NCBI RefSeq assembly: GCF_001983995.1
Contig: NZ_CP019450.1
Coordinates: 868,001 to 932,000, forward strand
Source of the DNA: Halioglobus japonicus
GTDB lineage: Bacteria; Pseudomonadota; Gammaproteobacteria; Pseudomonadales; Halieaceae
Length of the DNA stretch: 64,000 nucleotides
Reading direction: 5' to 3'
The notes beneath the pieces are model-generated. The model saw only the letters and a program-made list of their open reading frames with translations. It was not told the DNA's origin and did no database searches. This document shows, in pieces, positions 16,428 through 26,617 of the stretch. The stretch's first letter is position 1; the number at the start of each line of letters is the position of its first letter. The position numbers were made by a program, and so were the translations under genes.

Positions 16428-17423
16428 ATGATATCGCGCAAGCTGATTCGCACAGACCTGAACCTGCTGGTTGCCCTGCAGATTCTGCTCGAGGAGCGCA
16501 ACGTAACCCGGGCCGCGGAGCGACTGTCGGTCAGCCAGCCGGCGCTCAGTAAGACTTTACAGAAGCTGCGCGACTCCTTTGAAGACGAGTTGTTCACCCG
16601 CACGGCGCACGGTCTGGTGCCCACGCCACGGGCCGAGGAACTGGGGGTGGAACTTCCCAAACTGCTGGAGACGGTTGAACGGGTGCTCGGCGATACGGAT
16701 TTCGACCCCGCCACGTATGCGGGGGGCTTCCGTCTGCAGCTTCCGCCGATTCTCTGCGAGGCGCTGTTGCCCGGGTTGGTCGCAGACCTGCGTGAGCAGG
16801 CGCCTGGCGTACAGATAATTACCTCGGAGGTCTCTCCGGACTATCAGGATCAGCTGAAAAAAGGCGAAATCGATTTCGCGGCATTTGTCGCCTACGACAC
16901 AGACCGCGATATCCACGCCGAGCCTATTGCCACGTTGGCACCACGCCTATACATGAGTACGTCCCATCCGCTGGTGGACAAAGATATCAGCCTTCAGGAA
17001 TTTCTTGCCTACCCTCACCTGCGGCTATATTTGCCGGGGCTGACCCGGGAAAACGGGTCCATGGTGGATGACGTGCTGGGTCAGTACGGTGTACACCGGC
17101 AGATTGCACTGGAGACCACTCAGTTTGCGTCAGCCGTGGGCGTGCTGGCGCGCACCGACAGTTTGCTAGTGGCTAACGCCGGGTTTGAGGAGGGAGGGCT
17201 TTATCGTGGGCTGATTACCGGCAGGGAGTTGCCTGCCGAACTGCAGCGTATGATCCGCAACAGTCCTGGTGGCCGGCGGGGCAAAATGTCGCTAATGCGT
17301 CACACCCGCACCTCCCGCAGTGCGCCACATCAATGGATGCGCTCGCTGCTGATGAAGCACCTTAGCGGGGCAAAGCACGTAGAGCACATGCAGCAGCTGT
17401 CGGCGCTCGAGGACAAGACCTAG
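16428..17423 (+). CDS. LysR-family transcriptional regulator
   Basis: This 331-residue protein has an N-terminal winged helix DLNLLVALQILLEERNVTRAAERLSVSQPALSKTLQKLRDSFEDELFTRTAHGLVPT, the standard LysR DNA-binding signature. A periplasmic-binding-protein-like effector domain follows from about residue 95. The 'RTDLNLLVALQILLEERNVTRAA' start is of the NodD/LeuO-like subgroup. AAGGA precedes the ATG. It is not clearly divergent from a catabolic operon: the left neighbour is a lipoprotein and the right neighbours converge, so its target is unknown. Confidence 0.9.
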   Translation: MISRKLIRTDLNLLVALQILLEERNVTRAAERLSVSQPALSKTLQKLRDSFEDELFTRTAHGLVPTPRAEELGVELPKLLETVERVLGDTDFDPATYAGGFRLQLPPILCEALLPGLVADLREQAPGVQIITSEVSPDYQDQLKKGEIDFAAFVAYDTDRDIHAEPIATLAPRLYMSTSHPLVDKDISLQEFLAYPHLRLYLPGLTRENGSMVDDVLGQYGVHRQIALETTQFASAVGVLARTDSLLVANAGFEEGGLYRGLITGRELPAELQRMIRNSPGGRRGKMSLMRHTRTSRSAPHQWMRSLLMKHLSGAKHVEHMQQLSALEDKT

Positions 17424-17611
17424 CCGTCGTTTTCCAGCGCCTTGAGTTTGTCCTCTGTACCGGCACGCAATGTGTCTTCGACAGATTCTGCTTTTTCCAG
17501 TGATTGCTGATAACCAGTCGGAATCACGGTGTCGTTGTCACCGCCTCCGGAGCCGGAGTACAGCACCCAACCGATGGCGCCAAGCGCCAGCAGCATTCCC
17601 AGTAGTCGCAT
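17420..17611 (-). CDS. Small single-pass membrane protein
   Basis: This 63-residue product begins with a hydrophobic anchor (MRLLGMLLALGAIGWVLYSG). A flexible Gly/Asp linker and a short charged helix (QQSLEKAESVEDTLRAGTEDKLKALE) follow. It is the last gene of the ABC operon, 11 bases after the DUF4340 gene, and overlaps the convergent LysR gene by 4 bases. No family is recognised. Confidence 0.6.
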   Translation of the reverse strand: MRLLGMLLALGAIGWVLYSGSGGGDNDTVIPTGYQQSLEKAESVEDTLRAGTEDKLKALENDG

Positions 17612-17622
17612 GGTGTCTCCTC

Positions 17623-18486
17623 CTACATTGACAGGGCGATGCCCGTCAGCTGATCAAACGTATAGCGGCTGAGCCTGAACAGCAGTGGGTGGTCGCTGCT
17701 GCGAATAAAGTGCTCTTCACCCTCTCGATAGAACGCCAGGGTTGTCGTGCCAGCAAGGCCTTCGATTTCCAGAATCAATTCTGCTTCGTCGAGTGGGCGG
17801 GGTTCGGACACACCTTCGATTTGCAGTTGTTCCAGGTTTTGCAGCAACGCTTCCAGTTCCGCGGCATCCGGCTGTTCACCTGTGCCCAGCCGCCACTCAC
17901 CACTGCTGCGGTCCACTACGTAGGTATCGGCAGCGATCCGCAGCGGGGCGCGCACTTTAAGGATATCCTCAGCGAGCCAGCGTCCCTGTTCCGTTGGCAG
18001 GTCAACCAGGTTCAGGGAAATACTGTAAATGGCGTTGTCGACATCATTGCGGGCGTGCACTTTGCGAAACCCGGGCGAGGTGCCCAGGAATACTGTGTCG
18101 ATCGGCTCGCCCTGGGCAAGCAGCGTAATCTTGCGCCGGAAGTGATAGTGGGCGACCTGAAAACGCTGTCTTGCGGGCAGGGTGTGGGCCACCGCCCAGC
18201 CCGTATTTTCCTCTGCCAGGGGGGCGAGCAGCAGGTCGACCCTGGACTGTTGCGCCGGCAAATGACCCAGTGCGGGGAGTACCCAGCGTTCGCCCCGATG
18301 CTCGAGATGAACCTTATTGCCGTGGCCATCTTCTATATGAATTTCATCGATGTGGAAGTATGCGGCTTTGGTCAGAGCTTTTTGCGCACCTGCGCTGGCG
18401 TCCCCTGAAGGCGCGCGATACAGACTGAAGACCAGTACCAGCTGGACCAATAGCACCATCAACAGGGCTGTGCCGACCCGGTTCAT
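17623..18486 (-). CDS. DUF4340 protein of the Gld-type ABC operon
   Basis: This 287-residue protein has an N-terminal membrane anchor (ALLMVLLVQLVLVFSLYRA) and a long soluble, mostly beta region. GERWVLPALGHLPAQQSRVDLLLAPLAE, TVFLGTSPGFRKVHARNDVDNAIYSI and WLAEDILKV are typical of DUF4340. These proteins are usually encoded after GldG-like ABC proteins, exactly as here: its ATG overlaps the upstream gene by 4 bases. It is probably a periplasmic accessory of the exporter; function unknown. Confidence 0.85.
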   Translation of the reverse strand: MNRVGTALLMVLLVQLVLVFSLYRAPSGDASAGAQKALTKAAYFHIDEIHIEDGHGNKVHLEHRGERWVLPALGHLPAQQSRVDLLLAPLAEENTGWAVAHTLPARQRFQVAHYHFRRKITLLAQGEPIDTVFLGTSPGFRKVHARNDVDNAIYSISLNLVDLPTEQGRWLAEDILKVRAPLRIAADTYVVDRSSGEWRLGTGEQPDAAELEALLQNLEQLQIEGVSEPRPLDEAELILEIEGLAGTTTLAFYREGEEHFIRSSDHPLLFRLSRYTFDQLTGIALSM

Positions 18487-21317
18487 AGCCCCAACTCCCG
18501 TGTATAGCGCCGTCGCTGTCGGTGCTGGCGGAGTTTGTGCCAGAGCGCAAGCAGCCCCAGCCAGGTCAGGGCTGCCGCGTAATTGAACACCTCAAGACTG
18601 AATTGCGCCTGGCGTTCCATGGATGGAAGCGTGCGATTAAAGTGGCCTCGGGAGCGAATATTGAGGAGTAGCTCTTCCTGCAGGGCCCAGTCAATGGTAT
18701 TGCTGATGAGCTCCAGTGGGCCCAGGTACTGGGTGCCGCTGGCGTGTACCTGGGCCGTCAACACCTGGTCACTGAGAAAATCATTGGACGGGAAAATCAC
18801 AACCCGGGCGGATTCCGGTGATCGGGCCACCAGGTTTTCCCCGTTGTGGCTGACCGGCGGCGTGGCGAAGAACGAGTCGAAGCGGCCCTGCACCGTAATC
18901 CCCAGATCGAAGCTGGCTCGCGCCTGTCCCGCTGGACGTTGCCAGGGTTGCAGTTCACCGTCGCTGTTACTGCGCGGCATGAGATTCGCGCCATCTCCCA
19001 GCCAGGCTCTGTCGGAGCTCCATAGCACCTTGCTGACCCGGCGGTTGTCGCGGCGCTCAACGTCCACCGGCGACATCCAGGCCATGGTCACCTGGGGCAG
19101 ACTGCCGGAGATCGCGTGGCGGGCAATGGCGTCGCGGCGCACATCGATAAAGAACGGGTAGTCGATAATTCGCACATCGTTGAATTGATAGTCGCCACTG
19201 CCGCGGCGAACGGGCGCGGGAAATTTGCTCTGCTGGCGGTCCATGATCAGCTGGCGCTGAACATGAATACCGTTGTGCGCCAACCATTCTTCAAGGCCGC
19301 TGGACCAATCCCGTAATTGCAGGCCGCCGTTGTTGCGCTCCACGGTCAGTCCGGAGGTGGCGATGATGATTGTACCGCCGCGCATCAGGAACTGATCCAG
19401 CGCGAAAATAGCCTGTTGGCCCAGCTGCTTTGGCGCTGTCACCACGACAATGTCCGCCTCCGGGGAAATTTCTCCGTCGGTCAGGTCCTCTAGGACGATG
19501 CGATGATCCCGGGCGAGGGCGCGTTCAAGGTTGGCAAAGCTGGGGCCGCCGAGTCCGTGTTCTCGCAATTGTGGGTCAATGGCAGGTGTCGCCAGCGCAA
19601 TCGTGCGGTTGAAGCTGCGCGCGTAGCGTTTCAGGCCTGAGTCCAGCGCCTGGCGAAACTCACCGGGGTTAAACGTGCCCGTTGGCAGCTGTACGACCTG
19701 GTGCTCGTCGGCCAGAGTGAGATAAAAATAAAATTCGTGATCGGCTTCCTCGGCGGTGCGCATCGGGGTAAAGCCCCACTGATCGTAGATCTGCCTGGCA
19801 ACGGTGGCACCCTGGGCCTCTGGGTCAATTAAGCGATAGCTGAACTTGCCATCCGAGGCGTCCTCGGCGCGCTGCAGCTGGGCCTCGATCGAGTTCTTGT
19901 AGGCCTGCAGTTGGGGGGGCAGCTGGGCGCTGTCCGAGACATAGCCAATCAGTTCCACTGGGTTATCTATGCCAGTGAACAGATCGCCGCCAGAGCGATA
20001 GTTGTACAACACGTCGCGAATGGCGCGCGTAATATCAAACTCGGGATTGCGCAGCAGCACTTCTGCGGCGCCGCTGGTACTGGTGCGAACTTCAATAAGA
20101 TCGGAGAACGACAGGGTCACGTGCTCCGATCCGTATTGCACAAGCACGTTAAAGTAGGCATTTACCAGCGCCGACTGGTAGCGATCGGCCACCTGGAAGG
20201 GGGTGGGCAATATCCCATAGCGCTCGTTGGCTTCGCGCTCCTGTTCCGGGTGCAGGCTGGGGTCGGTGAACTCGACGCGCACGTTGCCGATGCCGGCCGC
20301 TTCGTATTCACGAATGAGATCGCGCAGCTGTGGCTCCAGTGGCGCCAACATAGGGTGCGTGCGTCCACTGAAGTAACCGCGTATCAACAGCGGTTCATGC
20401 AGTTGTCGCAGCAGTTCCCGCGATGGCTGGGAGATTGAATAGAGCTTGCCTTCGGTTACGTCGAGGCGCGGAATGGGTAGCTTTTCAATCCACATATTGG
20501 CCAGAATCAGGTTGGCTATGACCAGCACAATGCCTGCCCGCCAGTGCCGCTGGCGCGGTGTGCTGGCCAGGCGGGCCCAGCCTTCCCGTTCCAGGGTGTA
20601 TACATTCAGGGCGAGAAAGGCAAAGGTCACACTGATGTAGAAGAACAAGTCGCGGATATCAATGACACCGCGGGTAATACTGCTGAAGCGTGAACCGGTG
20701 CCAAAGTGGCGCAGGGTCTCCGCGGTGCTGGTGGAGAAAAAGTCCGTGAACACACCGCTGCCGGACAGGAACATCAGACCACACAGGATGACGCTGGCGA
20801 TCATGCTGACGATGGGGTTGTCGGTGCGCGAGGACACGAACAAGCCGACTGCAATGTACAGCGCGCCGAGCATAAATGAGGCCAGGTAGCCGGCCAATAC
20901 CGGGCCCCAGTCCAGATCTGCGATAAGCGCGACCGTGACGGGCAGGGGCACAGTGCTGATCAACGCAAGCAATAACAGGCACAGGCAGGAGCGGAATTTA
21001 CCAAACACAAACCGCCACAGGGCACTGGGCTGGATGAGTACATGTTCGAGTGTGCCGGTGCGCCGCTCTTCGCTCCACATGCGCATGGTTAGCGCTGAGC
21101 AGAGAAAAATCAGCAGTATCGGCATCCATTGGAACAGCGGTCTAACGTCGGCGATATTGCGGGCGAAGAACGAAGAACCCCAAAAAAACACGAACAGGCA
21201 GACCGCGGCAAAACTGCCTAGAAACAGCCAGGCCACCGGAGAGGCGAAAAACAGTCCGATTTCTTTTTGCGCCACCCGGCGCGCAACCGGCCTAGTCTTC
21301 ACGATCAACCACTTCAT
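18483..21317 (-). CDS. ABC transporter permease fused to GldG-type auxiliary domain
   Basis: This very long protein, about 944 residues from the ATG at 21317, begins with an ABC-2 permease part (about 250 residues, six membrane segments; EIGLFFASPVAW, MRMWSEERRTGTLEHVLIQP). Another membrane segment and a large GldG/IFT52-like periplasmic domain follow (LDVTEGKLYSISQPSRELLRQL, ADIVVVTAPKQLGQQAIFALDQFLMRGG), and a final membrane helix ends the protein. GldF and GldG are separate in gliding bacteria but often fused in gammaproteobacteria. The start is uncertain: the frame extends to 21395, but a GTG at 21302 or the ATG at 21317 better fits the overlap with the ATPase gene. Confidence 0.85.
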   Translation of the reverse strand: MKWLIVKTRPVARRVAQKEIGLFFASPVAWLFLGSFAAVCLFVFFWGSSFFARNIADVRPLFQWMPILLIFLCSALTMRMWSEERRTGTLEHVLIQPSALWRFVFGKFRSCLCLLLLALISTVPLPVTVALIADLDWGPVLAGYLASFMLGALYIAVGLFVSSRTDNPIVSMIASVILCGLMFLSGSGVFTDFFSTSTAETLRHFGTGSRFSSITRGVIDIRDLFFYISVTFAFLALNVYTLEREGWARLASTPRQRHWRAGIVLVIANLILANMWIEKLPIPRLDVTEGKLYSISQPSRELLRQLHEPLLIRGYFSGRTHPMLAPLEPQLRDLIREYEAAGIGNVRVEFTDPSLHPEQEREANERYGILPTPFQVADRYQSALVNAYFNVLVQYGSEHVTLSFSDLIEVRTSTSGAAEVLLRNPEFDITRAIRDVLYNYRSGGDLFTGIDNPVELIGYVSDSAQLPPQLQAYKNSIEAQLQRAEDASDGKFSYRLIDPEAQGATVARQIYDQWGFTPMRTAEEADHEFYFYLTLADEHQVVQLPTGTFNPGEFRQALDSGLKRYARSFNRTIALATPAIDPQLREHGLGGPSFANLERALARDHRIVLEDLTDGEISPEADIVVVTAPKQLGQQAIFALDQFLMRGGTIIIATSGLTVERNNGGLQLRDWSSGLEEWLAHNGIHVQRQLIMDRQQSKFPAPVRRGSGDYQFNDVRIIDYPFFIDVRRDAIARHAISGSLPQVTMAWMSPVDVERRDNRRVSKVLWSSDRAWLGDGANLMPRSNSDGELQPWQRPAGQARASFDLGITVQGRFDSFFATPPVSHNGENLVARSPESARVVIFPSNDFLSDQVLTAQVHASGTQYLGPLELISNTIDWALQEELLLNIRSRGHFNRTLPSMERQAQFSLEVFNYAAALTWLGLLALWHKLRQHRQRRRYTRELGL

Positions 21318-22224
21318 TGAATATGTCATCGAGGTGGCGGGATTGCCGGTCGAGCATAAATAGCCGAGCGCCGGCCTGATTGACACAGGCGGCAATATTG
21401 CCCGCTGCGGTATCGGGATCGCTGCCCTCGCGCAGGGACAGGCAGTATTCGCCCGCTTCTGCAGAACCCTCGAGTTTTCTCACCGCGGCTATTTGCGGCA
21501 TACGCGCCAGTTGCGTTTCCAGGTCGGCCACGGTGTTGTCCGTGCGCAGCAGCAGTTCCCCACAGCTGCGCAGCTCACTCATTTGCCGGTCGATCGCGAG
21601 CTGGCCATTGCGCAGGATCAGCACTCGATCGCAGACCGCTTCCACCTCCTGCAGGATGTGGGTAGAGATAATAATCGTGGCTCGGCGCGCGAGTTGGGTA
21701 ATCAGCTGGCGCATTTGTTCAGTCTGGCGCGGATCCAGGCCATTGGTGGGTTCGTCGAGGATGAGTAGCCGTGGCCTGCCGAGTATGGCCTGGGCAACAC
21801 CCACTCTCTGTTTCATGCCGCGGGACAGCTGGCCGATGACATCCAGCGCCCTGTCCTGGATATAAGTGGCGTGTAAAGCCTCCTTGACGGCGCGCATACG
21901 CTCACTTGGTGCAATGCCTTTAATCGTGGCCACGTAGTCGAGATAGTCCGCCACCATCATGTCCGGGTATACCGGCAAGTTTTCGGGCAGGTAACCCAGT
22001 TGGCGCTGCAGTGCATAGGCGTTCTGGCCGAGATCCTGGCCATTAACGCGCACCACGCCTGTGGTGGGTTCCAGATAGCCGCTGAGCATCCGCATGATGG
22101 TGGTTTTGCCTGCACCATTGGGGCCTAGCAGGCCGACAACCTCGTTGCTGCCGATGTCGAAAGAGACATTGGACACCGCGGTCGTGCGACCGAACTGGCG
22201 GGTGAGGTGCGAGGCTTCAATCAT
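21292..22224 (-). CDS. ABC transporter ATP-binding protein, GldA-like
   Basis: This 310-residue ATPase has Walker A GLLGPNGAGKTT, Q-loop QLGYLPENLPVY, signature LSRGMKQRVGVAQAI, Walker B LLILDEPTNGLDPRQ and H-loop IISTHILQEVEAV. The C-terminal 80 residues form the extra domain common in GldA-type and lipid- or drug-type ATPases. It overlaps the fused permease gene and lies 22 bases after glutathione reductase, so gor may be the operon's first gene. It is expected to energise the GldF-GldG protein downstream. Confidence 0.92.
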   Translation of the reverse strand: MIEASHLTRQFGRTTAVSNVSFDIGSNEVVGLLGPNGAGKTTIMRMLSGYLEPTTGVVRVNGQDLGQNAYALQRQLGYLPENLPVYPDMMVADYLDYVATIKGIAPSERMRAVKEALHATYIQDRALDVIGQLSRGMKQRVGVAQAILGRPRLLILDEPTNGLDPRQTEQMRQLITQLARRATIIISTHILQEVEAVCDRVLILRNGQLAIDRQMSELRSCGELLLRTDNTVADLETQLARMPQIAAVRKLEGSAEAGEYCLSLREGSDPDTAAGNIAACVNQAGARLFMLDRQSRHLDDIFNEVVDRED

Positions 22225-22246
22225 CCCTGGTTGTCACTCGCGTGAT

Positions 22247-23605
22247 TCAGTCTTCCGTCCAGGGGTCGCGCATGGTGACGAACTCCTCGGCGGCAGTAGG
22301 GTGAATACCAATCGTATTATCGAACACGGCCTTGGTGGCCCCGGCCTTCATCGCGATTGCAATGCCCTGCATGATTTCACCGGCATCGGGCCCAACCATA
22401 TGCACGCCCACAACCTTGTCTGACGCCTTGTCGACGATTAACTTCATGAAGCTGCGCTCGTCGCGTCCGCTGATGGTGTGTTTCATGGGTTTGAAGCTGG
22501 ATTTGTAGAGCTCGATGTCACCAAATTTGGCCTGTGCCTCTTCTTCCGTAAAGCCGACGGTGCCGATATTGGGCTGACAGAAGACGGCAGTGGGAATGAA
22601 CTCGTATTCGGGCGAGGCTTCCATGGCGGCAAACTCCCGGCGGGCGAATGCCATGCCCTCAGCCAGCGCTACAGGAGTCAGTTCCATGCCACCGGTGACA
22701 TCGCCCAGAGCAAAAATGCTGGGGCTGCTGGTGCGGAACTGGGCGTCGACGGCGATGGTGCCGTTGTCTATGAGTTGAACGTCGACATTTTCCAGGCCCA
22801 GCCCAGTCAGATTGGGTTTGCGGCCGGTGGCATACAGCACGGCGTCTGCCTCCATTGTGCTGCCATCGGAGAGTGTCAGCTTGTAGCCGGTCATGCGTTG
22901 CTCGATGGAAGTCACATTGGTTTCGAAGCGCAGGTCGACGCCGGTTTTGCGGATTTCCTGTGCGGCGTGGGCCCGGATATCAGCATCGAAACCGCGCAGG
23001 AACAGCGGACCGCGGTAAAGTTGGGTCACGTTGGCACCCAGGCCGTTAAAAATGCCGGCAAACTCGGTGGCGATGTAGCCGCCGCCCACCACCACCAGGC
23101 GCTTTGGGAAGCTCTCAAGGTCAAATACTTCGTTTGAGGTGATGGCGAACTCGCTGCCGGGGAAGTCGGGCACATGTGGCCAGCCGCCTGTGGCTATAAG
23201 AATTCGCTCGGTGGAGAATTGTTGCTCGCCTACCGCCACGGTGTGTTCATCCACGATGGTCGCGCGGCCATCGATGAGATCGGCCTCCACCCCGGATAAC
23301 AGGTTGCGATAGATGGCATTGAGCCGGGAAATCTCGGTTTTCTTGCTGTCGCGCAGTGTCGCCCAGTCAAAACTGGGCACGCCCGCTTCCCAGCCAAAGC
23401 CCTGGGCATCGCTGAAGCCTTTGCCATACTCCGAGGCATAGACATAAAGTTTCTTGGGCACACAGCCGACATTGACGCAGGTGCCGCCCATGTATCGATC
23501 CTCGGCGACCGCCACACGCGCCCCAAAGCCGGCAGCCATGCGGGCTGCGCGTACGCCGCCTGAGCCGGCGCCAATGACAAACAGGTCGTAATCGAGGTTG
23601 GACAC
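22247..23605 (-). CDS. gor: Glutathione-disulfide reductase
   Basis: This 452-residue flavoprotein reduces GSSG with NADPH. It has the FAD motif [23 protein letters not shown] and the redox-active disulfide [21 protein letters not shown]. The NADPH motif is [24 protein letters not shown], the second FAD motif is IFALGDVTG, and the C-terminal active-site stretch is [20 protein letters not shown] is typical of glutathione reductases as opposed to lipoamide dehydrogenases. The ATPase gene begins 22 bases after it. Confidence 0.95.
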   Translation of the reverse strand: MSNLDYDLFVIGAGSGGVRAARMAAGFGARVAVAEDRYMGGTCVNVGCVPKKLYVYASEYGKGFSDAQGFGWEAGVPSFDWATLRDSKKTEISRLNAIYRNLLSGVEADLIDGRATIVDEHTVAVGEQQFSTERILIATGGWPHVPDFPGSEFAITSNEVFDLESFPKRLVVVGGGYIATEFAGIFNGLGANVTQLYRGPLFLRGFDADIRAHAAQEIRKTGVDLRFETNVTSIEQRMTGYKLTLSDGSTMEADAVLYATGRKPNLTGLGLENVDVQLIDNGTIAVDAQFRTSSPSIFALGDVTGGMELTPVALAEGMAFARREFAAMEASPEYEFIPTAVFCQPNIGTVGFTEEEAQAKFGDIELYKSSFKPMKHTISGRDERSFMKLIVDKASDKVVGVHMVGPDAGEIMQGIAIAMKAGATKAVFDNTIGIHPTAAEEFVTMRDPWTED

Positions 23606-23775
23606 GTGGTTTCTCCTTTGGATAACTGCCGCTAGTCTAGCAGTAGCGCCTCAGCGCCTGAACTATGCGTGTCATAAATACCTTTTATCGTGGTTTTCGG
23701 CGCTTCGCTGCTAGATTAGTATTTATATCCCGCTAGGCGGTACATTAGTCCCGCGTTAACCCAACAGGAACAACA

Positions 23776-24822
23776 ATGAAGACGCTATACCTGAAAATAA
23801 TCCTGCCCCTGCTTATGTTGTGTGTCACCGCTGCACCCCTGCACGCCGAAGAGGCTGCAACTGCTGCGGATGAGATCATGCTGAAAAATGGCTCCCGTAT
23901 TATTGGCACCGTGGTCGAGGTCCGGGATGGTTCGGCCAAGGTCGAAACTGATTTTGCCGGTACTCTGGCAATTGCTTTGGACCAGATTGTCTCCATGCGC
24001 ACAACGGAGTCGGTCGTACTGCAAATGGCAGACGACACCGTGCTCGAGGATCAAACCCTGACGATTGTCGATAACCAGCTACAGGTGGTCGACGCCAGTG
24101 GCGCCTCCCAATCGCTAGCGCTGGAACAGTTGGCTATTGTGAACCCCCAACCCTGGGAAATGGGCCACGGTTACGACTGGACCGGTCTGGTGAATTTCGC
24201 CATGACTATTGAGAAAGGTAACAGTGATACTGAAGAGCTGGACTATCGTCTCGAATCGGTATGGCGCAGCGATGATGATCGCTACACCTTGAAGTTCTAT
24301 GGCGAGATCGACGAGGCAAATGACGTCAAAAGCGCTGACAACTGGACGATTATTGGCAAATACGACTACTTCTTCAGTGAGCGCACCTACTGGGGCGTGA
24401 ACGCCTACGCAGAGGCGGACGAGTTCGCTGATCTAGATCTGCGGTACTACATTGGCCCCTACATTGGCCGCGAGTTCCTGACCGATCCGCTGCTCTCGCT
24501 CTCTGCGGAGGTAGGTGCGTCATACGTTAATGAGGATTTTTCGACCGCGCCTGACCAGGACTATCCCGGTGCCAACTGGGGTGTGCATATGGCTAGTAAC
24601 TACCTAGGAGGTGACTCGCGTCTGTACTTCGATCAGCTCGGTGTCTGGAACCTCGATGAGACCTCCGACATTATCGTCAACACCACCCTTGGCCTGGCCT
24701 TCCCGCTGTTATGGGGCTTTGAGGCCGCCGCCGAAATTCTCTGGGAATACGACTCCGGCGCTGTAGAAGGTGTTGAGAAGATGGATGAAACCTATGCCTT
24801 CCGCTTAGGTTACACCTGGTAA
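23776..24822 (+). CDS. DUF481 outer-membrane protein
   Basis: This 348-residue protein has a signal peptide (cleaved after LHAEE). An N-terminal SH3-like segment follows (IMLKNGSRIIGTVVEVRDGSAKVETDFAGTLAIALDQIVSM), then a DUF481 barrel from about residue 130 (GLVNFAMTIEKGNSDTEELDYRLESVWRSDDDRYTLKFYGEID) ending with a terminal aromatic (LGYTW). DUF481 proteins such as YdiY are porin-like or salt-induced outer-membrane proteins. It stands alone, ending two bases before the convergent DAHP synthase. Confidence 0.87.
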   Translation: MKTLYLKIILPLLMLCVTAAPLHAEEAATAADEIMLKNGSRIIGTVVEVRDGSAKVETDFAGTLAIALDQIVSMRTTESVVLQMADDTVLEDQTLTIVDNQLQVVDASGASQSLALEQLAIVNPQPWEMGHGYDWTGLVNFAMTIEKGNSDTEELDYRLESVWRSDDDRYTLKFYGEIDEANDVKSADNWTIIGKYDYFFSERTYWGVNAYAEADEFADLDLRYYIGPYIGREFLTDPLLSLSAEVGASYVNEDFSTAPDQDYPGANWGVHMASNYLGGDSRLYFDQLGVWNLDETSDIIVNTTLGLAFPLLWGFEAAAEILWEYDSGAVEGVEKMDETYAFRLGYTW

Positions 24823-24823
24823 A

Positions 24824-25869
24824 TCACCCCGCCATTCGCTGTGCTGCTGCGAGCTGTTGTAGCAGCGGCACGGTATCCTTCAGGGCCAGACAGGCATCGG
24901 TAATACTCTGGCCATATAACAGCTGATCGCTCATGGGCTGGTTGCCCGCCACCAAATGGCTCTCCAGCATCACCCCACGCAGGGCTGTTTGCCCACCATG
25001 AATCTGCTCGCACAGGCTGCTGATGACCTGGGCCTGGCGTCGATGATCCTTTTCGCTGTTGCCGTGGCTGCAATCCACAATCAGTGAGGCCGGTAACTGC
25101 GCTTCAGCCAGGGCGCTGGCTGCGGCCTGGACGGCTTGTGGCTCGTAATTGGGGCCGGTTTGCCTGCCGCCGCGCAAAATCAGATAGCTGTGTGGGTTGC
25201 CCTTGGACTTGAGGATCGCTGGTGTCCCTTCCTTGGTCAGTGAAGGGAACCAGTGGCTGTGACTGGCACTGCGAATGGCATCAATGGCCACGTCGATATG
25301 GCCATTGGTGCCGTTTTTGAAGCCCACGGGCATGGACAGGCCCGATGCCAGTTCCCGGTGAACCTGGCTTTCAACCGTGCGCGCGCCAATGGCGCCAAAG
25401 CTCACCAGATCGGCGTAGTACTGGCCAAAGGTGGTATCGAGAAACTCGCTGGCGGAGGGCAGTCCTATGTGGGCGACATCCAGCAGGACTTTACGAGCCA
25501 GGTGAAGACCCTTGTTGATCTGGAAGCTGCCGTCAAGGTCAGGGTCGTTAATCAGGCCTTTCCAGCCAATTACTGTGCGCGGCTTCTCGAAGTAAACCCG
25601 CAGGACCGGGAACAGGGCGTCTGCCAGGGGTTCACAGGCCGCCTGAAAGCCCCTGGCAAACTCCAACAAGGCATCGGGGTCGTGCACTGAGCAGGGCCCG
25701 GCAATGACCAGGATGCGCGGATCCCGGCCTGCAAGTATGGCCTCCACGGCTCTGCGATGCGCCGCCACCGTTTCGGCTGTGGCCGTATCCAGGGGAGTTC
25801 CTCGGCCAGCACCCAGGGGCTGATGAGCGGCCGGGTATGTTCAATACGAATGTTGTCTGTACTACTCAT
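24824..25869 (-). CDS. aroG: DAHP synthase, class I AroF/G/H type (frameshifted)
   Basis: The first enzyme of the shikimate pathway condenses PEP with erythrose 4-phosphate. The main frame (from 25768) shows IAGPCSVHDPDALLEFARGF, VYFEKPRTVIGWKGLINDP, GARTVESQVHRE and SLIVDCSHGNSEKDHRRQ. The natural N-terminus, MSSTDNIRIEHTRPLISPWVLAEELP, is in another frame from 25869. One extra base in the G4 run at 25792-25795 (C on the coding strand) joins them as EELPLDTATAETVAAHRRAV and gives 348 residues, the usual length. Effector binding cannot be predicted. Confidence 0.88.
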
Positions 25870-25948
25870 TGGTCATGCCGGGTGTGTAAGTGCTTACTAT
25901 ATTTTTTACTTTCAGCGTTAGGAGGCGCCTTGGATTCCCTGTGGGCAT

Positions 25949-25979
25949 AAAAAAGGGCGACCGGGTCGCCCTTTTTTTC
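25949..25979. terminator. Bidirectional rho-independent terminator
   Basis: The sequence is an A6 tract, a 7-bp stem GGGCGAC/GTCGCCC (25955-25961 and 25965-25971) with a CGG loop, then a T7 tract. On the minus strand it ends the zinc-ribbon gene transcript before the DAHP synthase gene. Confidence 0.92.
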
Positions 25980-25996
25980 AGTGCTGGCGCCGAGGG

Positions 25997-26395
25997 CTAG
26001 CGGCTGCCTTTCACCAGGCCACGGAACCAGTCAGCCCAGGTCTCGTGCTTGTAATCGGTGAATTCACCGGCGTCCATGAACATGCCGTGCTCGGCACATT
26101 CCTCAAACCAGATGTGCGGCTGCTTGGGATCGGAGCGCTTTTCCATTTCCTTGCCACAACGCGGGCAGGCAATGTCTTCGACGGCATCCCACTTCTTACC
26201 TTCATCGGGATCGCCCATATCGAGGGCGTCGCCCATCCACTTGCCTTTGAGTGCTTCAGCTTCACCAGTATCGAACCAGATGCCCTGGCAGTGGGTGCAG
26301 CGATCAATGACAACGTCACCGCCGTAGGTGATTTCGTTCATGCCGTGGCCACATTTTGGGCATTTCATGCTGTGCTCGTCGGGGTTGTATTCCAT
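25997..26395 (-). CDS. zf-TFIIB-type zinc-ribbon protein
   Basis: This 132-residue protein has two zinc knuckles, KCPKCGHGMNEITYGGDVVIDRCTHCQGIWFDTGE (about residues 11-45) and ACPRCGKEMEKRSDPKQPHIWFEECAEHGMFMDAGEF (about residues 76-112). The first is a textbook zf-TFIIB domain (Pfam family of bacterial zinc ribbons with G-x-W-x-D-x-G-E-L/A). The second is a degenerate copy with ECAEHG. The bidirectional terminator follows directly. Function unknown. Confidence 0.88.
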   Translation of the reverse strand: MEYNPDEHSMKCPKCGHGMNEITYGGDVVIDRCTHCQGIWFDTGEAEALKGKWMGDALDMGDPDEGKKWDAVEDIACPRCGKEMEKRSDPKQPHIWFEECAEHGMFMDAGEFTDYKHETWADWFRGLVKGSR

Positions 26396-26617
26396 TTGTT
26401 GTCCCTTAATACGATCGGTTAAGTGCTTCTAAACAATAACAGGGGCTGAGTCTAGCTCAGAGATGTGCAGTTGTCCCGTCCGGATTGTGCCAGTTTCACT
26501 GCAGTTGAGCGGCGGGCGGGGATATTTTCAGCTACGTTTAATTTTCAGACTTATGATACTAGGCCTCAACTGATACAAACGGGGCCGTGCGACTGTGCCC
26601 CATCGGGAGAACGCTCC

